Shown in pieces: positions 1 through 8,499 of a DNA stretch of 64,000 nucleotides. Both the position numbers and the translations under genes were made by a program. The notes beneath the pieces were generated by a model. The model had not been told where the DNA came from, did no database searches, and saw only the letters and a program-made list of their open reading frames with translations. Origin of the DNA: Eubacterium sp. (GTDB taxonomy: Bacteria > Bacillota > Clostridia > Lachnospirales > Lachnospiraceae); NCBI GenBank assembly GCA_017433295.1, contig JAFRHL010000026.1:99782-163781 (forward strand), written 5' to 3'. Each line of letters starts with the position of its first letter. Within the stretch, counting starts at the first letter, position 1.

Positions 1-290
1 ACTTTCTCCTGTTCGAAGCAGCAAAGGATGCTTTTATCAGGGAAGATGATGAGAGAGAGTATTATGAGGAAGCACTATCCTGTTCCGATTATGATTACAA
101 AATACTGATAAAAAAGGACAGGTCTGCCCGGCCTGAAATTAAAAAGCCAGCTCCGGCTGATGGTCCTGATGCTGCCTTAAACAGGATCAACGCCATGCTG
201 GAGGAACACGGTATCACGGATGCCGATCCCTCTTCCGCAGTAAATGAGTTTATGAAAACTTGGAAGCTGGGTCACCCTGAGGAAAATTAA
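1..290 (+). CDS. C-terminal part of an unrecognised protein
   Basis: The frame ending at the TAA at 288-290 is open back to the window edge and gives about 95 residues. The protein is charged and probably helical, with a proline/alanine-rich stretch in the middle and the ending GHPEEN. I recognise no family. Its start lies outside the window. It stands just upstream of the damaged ECF transporter genes on the same strand, so it could belong to that former operon, but nothing in the sequence proves it. Confidence 0.5.
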   Translation, partial: FLLFEAAKDAFIREDDEREYYEEALSCSDYDYKILIKKDRSARPEIKKPAPADGPDAALNRINAMLEEHGITDADPSSAVNEFMKTWKLGHPEEN

Positions 291-354
291 ATCTGATAAA
301 GGAATCTTCTATGGAATTATATGAAACAGTTCTTTTATATAATGTGAATGATAA

Positions 355-495
355 AACAAGATACGATCTATAGCCAGATGCTATGATGGAGAACTGAATT
401 TCCTTGAGGATGTGAAACCGGTAAAATCCCGGCAGATCCTTTTGGCGGTCGTTTTCCTGTGCACGCTGTGCGCAATATGGTACCTTACCAAATAA
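355..495 (+). pseudogene. cbiQ: cbiQ remnant (ECF transporter transmembrane subunit, last ~46 residues)
   Basis: The frame from 355 to the TAA at 493-495 reads NKIRSIARCYDGELNFLEDV and then a hydrophobic helix ending AIWYLTK. This is the typical C-terminus of the CbiQ/EcfT transmembrane subunit of energy-coupling-factor transporters: an R-x-x-x-A-R-x-Y-D-G-E segment followed by the last membrane helix. A stop codon lies directly upstream at 352-354 and the rest of the gene is missing. It overlaps the start of the cbiO frame. The family match is from memory of the motif; the truncation is seen directly. Confidence 0.6.
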
Positions 496-1325
496 TCCCC
501 TGCCAGGTCTTCCGGCGCCGTAAAGCCAAGACGACTACGAAACCCGGCAACCGAACGCATTTGTTAGATAAAAAATACATTTATAGAGGAGAAAAAATCG
601 CGGTACTTGGTTCCAACGGAGCCGGCAAATCCACTTTCTTCCTCAATATAAACGGGGTATTGAAATCGACCTCCGGCCAGATCTGCTACCGGGGAAAGAC
701 CATAGACAAAAAGAGTCTCAATGAACTGAGAAAAAATGTCGGGATCGTATTCCAGGATGCCGACAACCAGATCATCGCTTCAACTGTGGAGGCGGAGGTT
801 TCCTTCGGCCCCATGAATTTGAAGCTTCCCAGGGAGGAAGTAGTATCCCGGGTCGACAGAGCCTTAGCTTATATGAATATCACCGAATATAAAAAGAGAG
901 CGCCCCACCATTTAAGCGGCGGCGAAAAGAAACGGGTCAGCATTGCCGACATCATAGCCATGGAATCTGAAGTCATCATCTTCGATGAACCGACGGCGGC
1001 CTTAGACCCCCTGAATGCTGCCATGCTGGAGGAAGTCCTCGGCAAAATGAACGAAGAAGGCAGGACTATGCTGATTTCCACCCATGATGTGGACTTTGCC
1101 TACCGCTGGGCTGACCGGGCCGTCGTATTTTCCAACGGACAGATCATCGCGGATGATACCTCCTTAAACATTTTTAAGCAGGAGGACATTTTAGAACAGG
1201 CCAGCCTGAAGCATCCCACCATGTTTGATGTGTACCGGATCATGGAGGAAAACAAGATGATTCCGGAGGGAGGAGACTATCCCAGAAACATCCGGGTATT
1301 TCAAAAAGCAATTGAAAACAGGTAA
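459..1325 (+). CDS. cbiO: ECF/CbiO-type ABC transporter ATPase with a spoiled N-terminus
   Basis: This is the ATPase subunit of an energy-coupling-factor (cobalt, nickel or vitamin type) importer. From residue ~45 on it is a normal CbiO: Walker A GSNGAGKST, Q-loop in VFQDADNQI, signature LSGGEKKR, Walker B VIIFDEPTAALDP, switch histidine in STHD, and the C-terminal region typical of CbiO. The first ~42 residues do not look like the usual first beta-strands of the domain but like out-of-frame cbiQ-end DNA. A normal start and the aromatic A-loop are missing. With the cbiQ remnant just upstream, I infer a deletion across the cbiQ-cbiO junction and a probable pseudogene. Confidence 0.7.
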   Translation: MHAVRNMVPYQIIPCQVFRRRKAKTTTKPGNRTHLLDKKYIYRGEKIAVLGSNGAGKSTFFLNINGVLKSTSGQICYRGKTIDKKSLNELRKNVGIVFQDADNQIIASTVEAEVSFGPMNLKLPREEVVSRVDRALAYMNITEYKKRAPHHLSGGEKKRVSIADIIAMESEVIIFDEPTAALDPLNAAMLEEVLGKMNEEGRTMLISTHDVDFAYRWADRAVVFSNGQIIADDTSLNIFKQEDILEQASLKHPTMFDVYRIMEENKMIPEGGDYPRNIRVFQKAIENR

Positions 1326-1456
1326 TTCCTTTTTTCCATAATAGGGTCTGATATATTACAGAAAAGCCGGCCGCTTTAGTGGTAAACTCTACATATCCAT
1401 GATTATATTGAACAGAATGATTTATGAGCATTTAATAGTTCAGGGGGAGGTTTATC

Positions 1457-3244
1457 ATGTATATTACAAAAGACATTAAGTATGTCGGTGTCAACGACCA
1501 TCAGGTAGATCTTTTTGAAGGACAGTATCCTGTGCCCAACGGCATGGCCTATAATTCCTATGTGATCCTTGATGAGCAGGTGGCGGTAATGGATACTGTT
1601 GATATCAACTTCGGCAGCGAATGGCTGATCAACATCGAGAAGGTCCTGGCAGGCCGCCAGCCGGACTACCTCATCATACAGCATATGGAACCCGACCATT
1701 CCGCCAATATTGCCAATTTTATGCAGTATTATAAAGACGCGAAGATCGTCTCTTCCAAAAAGGCCTTTGCCATGATGAAGAATTTCTTCGGAACGGATTT
1801 TGAGGGCAGGCAGGTCCTGGTTGAAAGCGGTTCCACTTTACGTCTTGGAGAACATACCCTCGCCTTTGTGGAAGCTCCCATGGTCCACTGGCCGGAGGTT
1901 GTTGTTACTTATGACATCAAAGATAAAGTTCTGTTCTCCGCAGATGGTCTGGGCAAGTTCGGGGCCAACGATGTGAAGGAAGACTGGGCAGACGAAGCCC
2001 GCCGTTACTATATCGGCATTGTCGGCATGTACGGCGATTTCGTCCAGGCCCTTCTTAAGGTTGCGGCCACACTGGACATTGAGATCATCTGTCCTACCCA
2101 TGGACCCGTCCTGAAAGAGAATCTGGGTTATTACCTCAATCTTTATGATAAATGGTCCTCCTACACACCGGAGGAAGAGGGAATCGTGATCGCCTACACT
2201 TCAGTATACGGTCATACAAAGGAAGCTGCCCTGAGCCTGGCGCGTAATCTCCGGGCAAAGAAGGCACCGACGGTTGTGGTATACGATCTGGCAAGAGATG
2301 ATATGTCCGCAGCAGTCAGCGATGCCTTCCGCTACAGCAAGCTGGTCCTTGCCACCACCACCTACAACGGGAGCATGTATCCCTTTATGCGCGACTTCAT
2401 CCACAGGCTGGTGGAGCATAAATTCCGGAAACGGACCGTAGCCCTGATTGAGAACGGCTCCTGGGCTCCCCAGGCGGGCAGGCTCATGAAGGAAATGTTA
2501 GGTCAGTGCGAGGACATCGAATTCACTAAGAATAATGTCCATATCAAATCCGCATTAAGCGAGGAAAACTACGAAGAGATGGAAAACATGGCATATGAAT
2601 TATGCCAGGAATATATTGAACACGATGACGAGCTGGCAAACAAAGAGAACATGTCAGCCCTGTTCAAGATCGGCTATGGCCTCTATGTGATCACCACCAG
2701 AGAAGGCAGCAAGGATACCGGCTGTATCGCCAACTCCGTGACTCAGCTGACCAACTCTCCTAACCGGATCGCCGTAACCCTGAACAAGGCGAACTATACT
2801 CATGATCTGATCCTTTCCACAAAGAAGATGAATGTGAACTGTCTGTCAGTGGATGCTCCCTTCTCCACTTTCCAGAACTTCGGCTTCCAGAGTGGCAGGG
2901 ATGTAAATAAATTTGAAACATGGCCATTGCTTCGTTCCAGTAACGGTATTGCCTATCTGCCCAAGTTCATCAACGCTTTCATGTCCCTGGATGTGGAAGC
3001 CATGGAGGATCTGGGAACCCATACCATGTTCATCTGCAGCGTCTCCGAGGCAAGAGTGATCTCCGGAAAAGAGACCATGACTTACAATTACTATCAGGAG
3101 CATGTAAAACCGAAGCCTCAGGCAGCCACAAAGAAGGGTTTTGTATGTCAGGTATGCGGATATATCTACGAGGGGGATGAACTTCCGGCAGATTTTGTAT
3201 GCCCCATCTGCAAGCATCCGGCCTCGGACTTTAAGCCACTGTAA
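1457..3244 (+). CDS. Flavodiiron O2/NO reductase fused to flavin reductase and rubredoxin domains
   Basis: A cytosolic flavodiiron protein that reduces O2 to water and/or NO to N2O, protecting an anaerobe. Order of domains in 595 residues: metallo-beta-lactamase-like diiron domain with H76-x-E78-x-D80-H81 and later ligands in VHWPE, SADGLG and CPTHGP; flavodoxin domain from ~252 (AYTSVYGHTKEA, FMN loop); flavin reductase-like domain ~400-550; C-terminal rubredoxin ~562-595 with two CxxC knuckles (CQVC, CPIC). The reductase and rubredoxin are fused on, so electrons could pass from NAD(P)H to the diiron site in one chain. A strong Shine-Dalgarno site (GGGGGAGG) precedes the ATG. It stands alone on the plus strand. 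Confidence 0.93.
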   Translation: MYITKDIKYVGVNDHQVDLFEGQYPVPNGMAYNSYVILDEQVAVMDTVDINFGSEWLINIEKVLAGRQPDYLIIQHMEPDHSANIANFMQYYKDAKIVSSKKAFAMMKNFFGTDFEGRQVLVESGSTLRLGEHTLAFVEAPMVHWPEVVVTYDIKDKVLFSADGLGKFGANDVKEDWADEARRYYIGIVGMYGDFVQALLKVAATLDIEIICPTHGPVLKENLGYYLNLYDKWSSYTPEEEGIVIAYTSVYGHTKEAALSLARNLRAKKAPTVVVYDLARDDMSAAVSDAFRYSKLVLATTTYNGSMYPFMRDFIHRLVEHKFRKRTVALIENGSWAPQAGRLMKEMLGQCEDIEFTKNNVHIKSALSEENYEEMENMAYELCQEYIEHDDELANKENMSALFKIGYGLYVITTREGSKDTGCIANSVTQLTNSPNRIAVTLNKANYTHDLILSTKKMNVNCLSVDAPFSTFQNFGFQSGRDVNKFETWPLLRSSNGIAYLPKFINAFMSLDVEAMEDLGTHTMFICSVSEARVISGKETMTYNYYQEHVKPKPQAATKKGFVCQVCGYIYEGDELPADFVCPICKHPASDFKPL

Positions 3245-3260
3245 TTGTTGATATAAATAA

Positions 3261-3316
3261 TTTTCCGGTCAGGAGCAAGACTGGCATCAACTTTTTTCTA
3301 CTTCTGACCTGGAAAA
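3261..3316. terminator. Possible terminator between convergent genes
   Basis: TTTTCCGGTCAG (3261-3272) pairs with CTGACCTGGAAAA (3304-3316) with one bulged base. GTTGAT (3247-3252) can alternatively pair with ATCAAC (3286-3291), which is followed by six T. The site lies between the 3' ends of the convergent flavodiiron and hydE genes. Confidence 0.4.
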
Positions 3317-3355
3317 AGCGAACTTCTATCAACCTTTTCACTGAAGATCCGGGAA

Positions 3356-4504
3356 TTACGGGATATCCGGGATATCTGGGGATTCCGAGATATTTGGGGA
3401 TTCCGAGATATCCGGGGAATCTGAAGTTTTCGACCGCCTGTCAATGTATCTGATGTGATCTCCTCTATCTGTTACCACCTGGTATCCGGTCCGGGACACC
3501 CTCAGTGACATACAGCGAATGCATTCGGCCGCCTCGTCCCCGGTACATATCTTATTATCATAAAGCAGATACTTGTCACGTACATTCATGGGGGACAGGT
3601 TGGGCATAACGACATTTGCCCCCGCCGCAATTCCTTTTTCACGTCCAAAAGCGTCTATGGTCCCAAGTGCCGTTGTGGCCGGAAGCAATACCTCCGGCAA
3701 AAGAAGACGAATAACAGATAATAATCGGAGGGTCATCCCGGCTGTCCCGGGAGGACAGTCTGCGAATTCAGTCTCCTGATGGGGAATAAAGGGGCCGATT
3801 CCGGCCATCTCGGGTTTAAAGGCCTGCATGAACCGGAGATCCCTGATCAGGTGCTCCATGGTCTGTCCGGGAGAACCTACCATCATGCCACAGCCCACCT
3901 GGTAGCCGATCTCATGCAGATCCTGCAGACATTTCATCCTATGTTCATAGGACATATTCTTCGGATGAAGCTGCTCATAGTGTTCCTTATCGGCAGTCTC
4001 ATGCCGCAGCAGGTATCTGTCTGCCCCCGCATCGAAAAATTTCTGATAGCTCTCCCTCTCCCGTTCCCCGATGGACAAAGTAATTGCCACATCCGGGTGC
4101 TGTTTTTTTATATTTCTGATGATGGAAACGATCCGTTCATCTGTATAATACGGGTCTTCTCCTCCCTGAAGGACGATGGTCCGGAAACCCAACCCATAGC
4201 CGGCAGCGCTGCAGGAAACGATTTCTTCTTCACTCAGTCGATATCTTTGTGCATGCTTGTTCCCTTTCCGAATACCACAGTAATAACAGTTGTTCCTGCA
4301 ATAATTTGTAAATTCGATCAGTCCCCGAAGGTATACATCTTTCCCGTAGACTCTCTCCCTTACGGACCTGGCTCTTGCAGACAGGTAATCGTCCAGATAC
4401 TGATCTTCACAGACCAGGAGGGAGCGAAACTCTTCATCCGTCAGATCCCTGTCTTTTTCCAGCTTATCCACCAGTTCCTGATAATAATTCTTAAGCTTAT
4501 TCAT
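3356..4504 (-). CDS. hydE: [FeFe]-hydrogenase maturation radical SAM protein HydE
   Basis: A radical SAM enzyme of the biotin-synthase-like class that helps build the diiron subcluster of [FeFe]-hydrogenase. The cluster motif is in NYCRNNCYYCGIR (Cx3Cx2C), followed by the HydE-like GFRTIVLQGGEDP and VGCGMMVGSPGQT segments. I start it at the ATG at 4504 (MNKLKNYYQ), which has AGGAGATATT just upstream; the frame is open further up but that part is not HydE-like. The last ~20 residues are low-complexity (SESPDI-type repeats), encoded by an 18-bp tandem repeat, and are not part of the enzyme fold. No hydrogenase or hydF/hydG is in the window. Confidence 0.88.
   Translation of the reverse strand: MNKLKNYYQELVDKLEKDRDLTDEEFRSLLVCEDQYLDDYLSARARSVRERVYGKDVYLRGLIEFTNYCRNNCYYCGIRKGNKHAQRYRLSEEEIVSCSAAGYGLGFRTIVLQGGEDPYYTDERIVSIIRNIKKQHPDVAITLSIGERERESYQKFFDAGADRYLLRHETADKEHYEQLHPKNMSYEHRMKCLQDLHEIGYQVGCGMMVGSPGQTMEHLIRDLRFMQAFKPEMAGIGPFIPHQETEFADCPPGTAGMTLRLLSVIRLLLPEVLLPATTALGTIDAFGREKGIAAGANVVMPNLSPMNVRDKYLLYDNKICTGDEAAECIRCMSLRVSRTGYQVVTDRGDHIRYIDRRSKTSDSPDISESPNISESPDIPDIP
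3371..3424. repeat. Three 18-bp tandem units at the 3' end of hydE
   Basis: Units at 3371-3388, 3389-3406 and 3407-3424 share the pattern GATATYYGGGGATTCCGA with a few changes. Shorter 9-bp echoes (GATATCCGG) lie just before. Because 18 is a multiple of 3, copy number changes keep frame and only alter the SESPDI/SESPNI tail of HydE. Confidence 0.8.
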
Positions 4505-4639
4505 AATATCTCCTGTAAAAGAAAAACGCTTTCGGGCGTAAAGCCCGGAAGCATTCTTCTTTTTGGTATCAAATATTTGCAAAGAATACCAGAGAGTATT
4601 ATAGAACAAAACAGGGTAGATTACCACTGATTTTTTCTC

Positions 4640-4837
4640 TCAGGTCTTATCTCGAGTATACTTCCTATGAGATTTATGGCAGGCTTTGCACATACCGCAA
4701 TGTGCGCAGTTTCCGCCACAGGAGGATTTCCCCTGTTTTTTATCTTTGATCAATGTATGGATGATCCCTGCCACCATCAGGACAAGCAACAGGGTGATCA
4801 GGATCGTCCCCAGGTTTTGTGTGATCAGGCCTGGCAT
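4640..4837 (-). CDS. FeoB-associated Cys-rich membrane protein
   Basis: A 65-residue protein with one membrane helix near the N-terminus (residues ~8-28) and a C-terminal cluster CGGNCAHCGMCKACHKSH. This is the pattern of the small Cys-rich proteins that follow feoB in many Clostridia; they are thought to assist ferrous iron transport, possibly by binding metal or as a counterpart of FeoC. The ATG stands a few bases after the feoB stop, with AAGGGAAGGA as ribosome site, so it should be translated from the feo transcript. Confidence 0.85.
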   Translation of the reverse strand: MPGLITQNLGTILITLLLVLMVAGIIHTLIKDKKQGKSSCGGNCAHCGMCKACHKSHRKYTRDKT

Positions 4838-4844
4838 GGCTGCA

Positions 4845-7253
4845 TCATCCTTCCCTTAAGGCAACATTCGTTAACCTGTCCGCTTCTTTATATTTTTTGA
4901 AGAACAGCATGTAGACAATGCCCGCCAGGGCTGCGATGGCAAGTATCACGCCAAACACATTTCCATGCCCTGTTAAGGCTCCGCCAAACTGGTTGATCAT
5001 GAAGGCTATCACATAGGCGAAACCGCACTGATAGCCAATGGCGAACCAGGTCCATTTTGCGTTGTTCATCTCTCTTTTGATGGCGCCGATGGCTGCAAAG
5101 CACGGTGCGCAGAGCAGGTTGAATACCAGGAAGGAGAATCCGGTCACACTGGTAAATGCAGCAGACAGGGCCTGCCATGCGGTCATCTCACCGCCGCCAT
5201 AAAGGATACCCATGGTACCTACAATATTCTCCTTGGCCACAAGACCTGTGATCGACGCAACGGCTGCCTGCCAGTTGCCCCATCCCAGAGGTATAAATAT
5301 CCAGGCGATGGCATTTCCTATCCTGGCCAGGATGGAAAGTTCAAGTTCTTCCTCGGCGAGCATGCGGAAACCATCGCTGGTAAATCCGAATCTGCTGGTG
5401 AACCATACAACGATGGTGGAAAGGAGGATGATGGTACCTGCTTTCTTGATGAAGGACCATCCCCGCTCCCACATGGAACGGAGTACATTTGAAAGGGTCG
5501 GCATATGATAGGCCGGAAGTTCCATAACGAAGGGAGCCGGATCACCGGCAAACATTTTCGTCTTTTTCAGCATGATACCCGAGATAACGATGGCTGCCAT
5601 ACCGATAAAATACGCGGATGTGGATATCCAGGCCGATCCACCGAAGATAGCTCCGGCAATCATGGCGATGAAGGGCACTTTCGCTCCGCAGGGGATAAAT
5701 GTGGTGGTCATAATGGTCATTCTTCTGTCACGTTCATTTTCAATGGTCCGGCTGGCCATGATTCCGGGAACGCCGCAGCCCACACCGATGAGCATGGGAA
5801 TAAAGGATTTTCCGGAGAGGCCGAATCTTCTGAAGATACGGTCAAGGACAAATGCAATTCGGGCCATATAGCCGCAGGCCTCCAGAAAGGCCAGCATGAA
5901 GAAAAGAACCAGCATCTGGGGAACGAATCCCAGCACTGCTCCGACACCGGCTACAATACCGTCAAGAATCAGTCCTTTGAGCCATTCAGCCGCGCCGGCT
6001 GCATTAAGCGCCGATTCCACAAGAGCCGGAATACCCGGAATCCATGTGCCGTAATCTGCCGGATCCGGCTCGTCGCCGATCTCTTCGACAGTCTTAACAG
6101 CCTCCTGATAGTCCTCGAGACTTGCTGTCTCTTCTGCAACCTCAAGGGTTTCTTCATCTTCTACTGTATATATGTAGTCACCCGTCGGAGCACTGCCATT
6201 TTCTTCAACGTATGCGTTATAACCATCTATGATTGCAGAGGCTTCCGCATACTTTTCAGCAGTCTCACCGTATCCTGCGTCCATACCGAAGAGATGGAAA
6301 CCGTCACCAAATAATCCGTCATTGGCCCAGTCAGTAGCTGGTGCGCCCACAGCCACCATGGCAATCCAGTATACCAGGAACATGACCACTCCGAATATGG
6401 GAAGGCCCAGCCACCTGTTGGTCACGACCCGGTCAATCTTATCCGAGGTCGTAAGGGCACCTGCATTCTTCTTATTGTAGCAGGCCTTGATGACCCCTGC
6501 GATATAGATATAGCGTTCATTTGTAATGATACTTTCTGCATCATCATCCAGTTCTTCCTCGGCGGCCCGGATATCATTCTCAATATGGGACAGAATTTCC
6601 GGTGAAATCTTCATCTGTCCGAGGACCTTGTCATCCCGCTCGAAGATCTTGATGGCATACCACCTCTGCTGCTCCTCCGCCATATCATGTACCACCGCTT
6701 CTTCTATATGGGCGATGGCATGCTCGACCGGACCTGAGAAGGTGTGGAGGGGTACCGTCTTTCCGCTTTTTGCTGCCTTGATGGCTTCCTCAGCGGCTTC
6801 TATGGTTCCCGTTCCCTTTAAAGCTGATATTTCCACTACCTTGCAGCCCAGCTGGCGGGACAGTTCCTCGATGTTGATCTGGTCGCCGTTCTTCTTTACG
6901 ATGTCCATCATGTTAACGGCAACCACCACCGGGATACCCAGCTCGGTAAGCTGGGTGGTCAGATACAGGTTTCTCTCAAGGTTGGTGCCGTCTACGATAT
7001 TCAGGATGGCATCAGGACGTTCATTAATAAGATAATTTCTGGCCACCACTTCCTCCAGGGTATATGGCGATAACGAATAAATACCCGGAAGGTCAGTGAT
7101 GATCACATCATCATGCTTCTTAAGCTTTCCTTCCTTCTTTTCCACCGTTACACCCGGCCAGTTACCGACAAACTGGTTGGAACCGGTCAGGGCATTGAAC
7201 AGTGTAGTCTTTCCACTGTTGGGATTTCCCGCAAGGGCAATACGAATACTCAT
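4845..7253 (-). CDS. feoB: Ferrous iron transporter FeoB
   Basis: The inner-membrane Fe(II) transporter with an N-terminal G domain. GTPase motifs are GNPNSGKTT (G1, residues 8-16), a switch region around NWPGVTVEKKEG, DLPG (G3), NMMD (G4) and SALKG (G5). The membrane part holds the two conserved gate regions, including GVGCGVPGIMASR and LCAPCFAAIGAIKRE. At 802 residues it is longer than E. coli FeoB because of an acidic, extracellular-looking insert (about residues 330-400, rich in E and D) between the first membrane helices, as seen in many Clostridia. It is the third gene of the feoA-feoA-feoB operon. Confidence 0.95.
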   Translation of the reverse strand: MSIRIALAGNPNSGKTTLFNALTGSNQFVGNWPGVTVEKKEGKLKKHDDVIITDLPGIYSLSPYTLEEVVARNYLINERPDAILNIVDGTNLERNLYLTTQLTELGIPVVVAVNMMDIVKKNGDQINIEELSRQLGCKVVEISALKGTGTIEAAEEAIKAAKSGKTVPLHTFSGPVEHAIAHIEEAVVHDMAEEQQRWYAIKIFERDDKVLGQMKISPEILSHIENDIRAAEEELDDDAESIITNERYIYIAGVIKACYNKKNAGALTTSDKIDRVVTNRWLGLPIFGVVMFLVYWIAMVAVGAPATDWANDGLFGDGFHLFGMDAGYGETAEKYAEASAIIDGYNAYVEENGSAPTGDYIYTVEDEETLEVAEETASLEDYQEAVKTVEEIGDEPDPADYGTWIPGIPALVESALNAAGAAEWLKGLILDGIVAGVGAVLGFVPQMLVLFFMLAFLEACGYMARIAFVLDRIFRRFGLSGKSFIPMLIGVGCGVPGIMASRTIENERDRRMTIMTTTFIPCGAKVPFIAMIAGAIFGGSAWISTSAYFIGMAAIVISGIMLKKTKMFAGDPAPFVMELPAYHMPTLSNVLRSMWERGWSFIKKAGTIILLSTIVVWFTSRFGFTSDGFRMLAEEELELSILARIGNAIAWIFIPLGWGNWQAAVASITGLVAKENIVGTMGILYGGGEMTAWQALSAAFTSVTGFSFLVFNLLCAPCFAAIGAIKREMNNAKWTWFAIGYQCGFAYVIAFMINQFGGALTGHGNVFGVILAIAALAGIVYMLFFKKYKEADRLTNVALREG

Positions 7254-7291
7254 TTTTCCCTACTTCCTTTCCATGTTATGTACATTTTTCC

Positions 7292-7513
7292 TCACTGAAC
7301 TTCGATTATCTCGGCATCTGCCTTTCGCAGCGACAGTTCATAATTTCTGACCGTCACCTCGATGGGATCCCCTAAAGGTGCCACCTTGCGCACATAGACA
7401 GAAGTGTTCCTGGTAATCCCCATATCCATGATCCTCCGTTTCACGGCTCCCTCACCGTGAAGCTTCACAACCGTTACCGTTTCTCCAATCTTCACATCTC
7501 TTAATGTCTTCAC
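7292..7513 (-). CDS. feoA: FeoA-family protein (second copy in the operon)
   Basis: A 73-residue SH3-like FeoA domain protein, with the typical GAVKRRIMDMGI and PLGDPIEVTVRNYELSLRKADAEII segments. FeoA is a small cytosolic partner of FeoB. It lies 38 bp upstream of feoB in the same operon and downstream of another feoA-like gene, from which it differs strongly in sequence. Confidence 0.9.
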   Translation of the reverse strand: MKTLRDVKIGETVTVVKLHGEGAVKRRIMDMGITRNTSVYVRKVAPLGDPIEVTVRNYELSLRKADAEIIEVQ

Positions 7514-7536
7514 TGTTTATTCCTCCATTTTGCGCA

Positions 7537-7746
7537 TCAGACCATTATTTTTCTTGCCAGTTCATCACTGACGGCCACCCGGCTTTCCTTGACCTTTACG
7601 ATCAGGTTTTTGCCCAGTGAACTTACAACACTGACTTCGCCTCCGACATTGAAGCCCAGGTCCGCCAGATGTTGTTTTACTTCAGGATTTCCGCCAATCT
7701 TTTTGATGATCTGGGGCTTTCCTGCTTCAGCATAAATAAGAGGCAT
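7537..7746 (-). CDS. feoA: FeoA-family protein (first gene of the feo operon)
   Basis: A 69-residue FeoA/SH3-like protein (KKIGGNPEVKQHLADLGFNVGGEVSVVSSLGKNLIVKVKESRVAV, shown here in parts: HLADLGFNVGGEV and LIVKVKESRVAV are the family hallmarks). Two ATG codons follow each other at 7749 and 7746; the AGGGAGGAG site is at a better distance from the second, so I start there. It is the first gene after the regulated promoter at 7890-7918. Confidence 0.85.
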   Translation of the reverse strand: MPLIYAEAGKPQIIKKIGGNPEVKQHLADLGFNVGGEVSVVSSLGKNLIVKVKESRVAVSDELARKIMV

Positions 7747-7795
7747 CATAGCTCCTCCCTCCATTCCGAATCCCTGCGTATCCCCACAGAGTGTT

Positions 7796-7827
7796 TATCA
7801 GATGGGAGTTTAAACTCCCATCTGATA
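7796..7827. promoter_or_regulatory. 32-bp perfect palindrome in the feo leader
   Basis: TATCAGATGGGAG, TTTAAA, CTCCCATCTGATA form a perfect inverted repeat centred at 7811.5. In the feo transcript it would make a 13-bp stem with a 6-base loop. No U-run follows it in the feo direction, so it is not a plain terminator. It lies between the operator boxes and the first feoA start, and could be an mRNA stabiliser, an attenuator part or a protein site. Confidence 0.75.
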
Positions 7828-7832
7828 TAATT

Positions 7833-7918
7833 ATTAGCATACGCTAACTGACGATCAATAAAAAAGTTAGAATCCTCTAACTATTCATTAGTATAATTAG
7901 CAAACGCTAACTTGTCAA
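7833..7918 (-). promoter_or_regulatory. feo promoter with three DtxR-like operator boxes
   Basis: On the minus strand TTGACA (7918-7913), a 17-bp spacer and TATACT (7895-7890) form a near-consensus promoter. The spacer is filled by a palindrome (7896-7911, RTTAG-N6-CTAAY). Two more copies follow downstream at 7866-7881 and 7833-7848. TTAG/CTAA half-sites separated by six bases agree with the core of known DtxR-family operators, and the gene for such a regulator is divergent from this promoter. A repressor bound at 7896-7911 would block RNA polymerase directly. Binding itself is inferred. Confidence 0.85.
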
Positions 7919-8021
7919 GTATTTTTTCATTTTAGGGGAGGAATCTCCGTATGAGATTGCCTGATACGCAATTTTATGTTATTCTATTCCTAATCAGCGT
8001 TAAAAAAAGGGGGAAATTCAA

Positions 8022-8456
8022 ATGGCATTACAGGAATCCGGAGAAATGTACCTTGAGACAATATATATTCTTTCACAAAAGTCATCTGCTGTCCGCGCCA
8101 TCGATGTGGGCGAGTATATGGGTTACTCCAAACCCTCCGTCAGCCGGGCTGTCGGGCTGCTGAAGGATGAAGGACTTGTGAAAAGGGACCGCGAAGGTTA
8201 CCTGAAGTTAACGGAAGCCGGGACTATTCTGGCCAGGCGTATCTACGAGCGGCACACTGTCCTTGCCCGTCTTTTCATGAATCTCGGCGTAGATGAAGAG
8301 ACCGCCACAAAGGATGCCTGTCGAATCGAACATTATATCAGCGAGACGACCTTTGCAGCAATTAAAAATCATATGGAAAAATACAGCTCCCGGGAGATAA
8401 AGGAGACAGGGGACGGTTCTCTGTCTCCTTCTATGGCACGACGTGACCGGGGTTAA
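8022..8456 (+). CDS. DtxR/MntR-family metal-dependent transcriptional regulator
   Basis: A 144-residue DtxR-family repressor. The N-terminal winged helix is clear (GEYMGYSKPSVSRAVGLLKDEGLVKRDREGYLKLTEAG), followed by the dimerisation/metal-binding part with ERH and DACRIEHYIS, whose E, H, C and H residues match metal-ligand positions of the family. There is no SH3 domain. The last ~14 residues are encoded by the 27-bp hairpin repeat and its flank, so the natural C-terminus seems to have been replaced. A GGGGG-type ribosome site precedes the ATG. It lies divergent from feo and probably acts on the RTTAG-N6-CTAAY boxes; Fe(II) or Mn(II) as co-repressor cannot be told from sequence. Confidence 0.88.
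   Translation: MALQESGEMYLETIYILSQKSSAVRAIDVGEYMGYSKPSVSRAVGLLKDEGLVKRDREGYLKLTEAGTILARRIYERHTVLARLFMNLGVDEETATKDACRIEHYISETTFAAIKNHMEKYSSREIKETGDGSLSPSMARRDRG
8402..8428 (+). repeat. 27-bp hairpin repeat, copy 1 (forward)
   Basis: GGAGACAG, an 11-base middle GGGACGGTTCT, and CTGTCTCC: 8-bp perfect arms. It forms the 3' end of the dtxR coding sequence (ETGDGSLSP). It pairs as an inverted twin with copy 2, 44 bp away. Confidence 0.95.
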
Positions 8457-8472
8457 GAAACCGGGTAGGTAA

Positions 8473-8499
8473 GGAGACAGAGAACCGTCCCCTGTCTCC
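8473..8499 (-). repeat. 27-bp hairpin repeat, copy 2 (reverse)
   Basis: Exact reverse complement of copy 1. It ends one base before the coordinate where the ABC permease gene ends on the minus strand. Copies 1 and 2 could fold together into a ~98-bp cruciform between two convergent genes and may serve as a two-way terminator. Confidence 0.95.

Noticed and set aside
3779-4630. 283-codon plus-strand frame opposite hydE
   Set aside because: Shadow of the HydE reading frame, whose radical SAM motif is clear.
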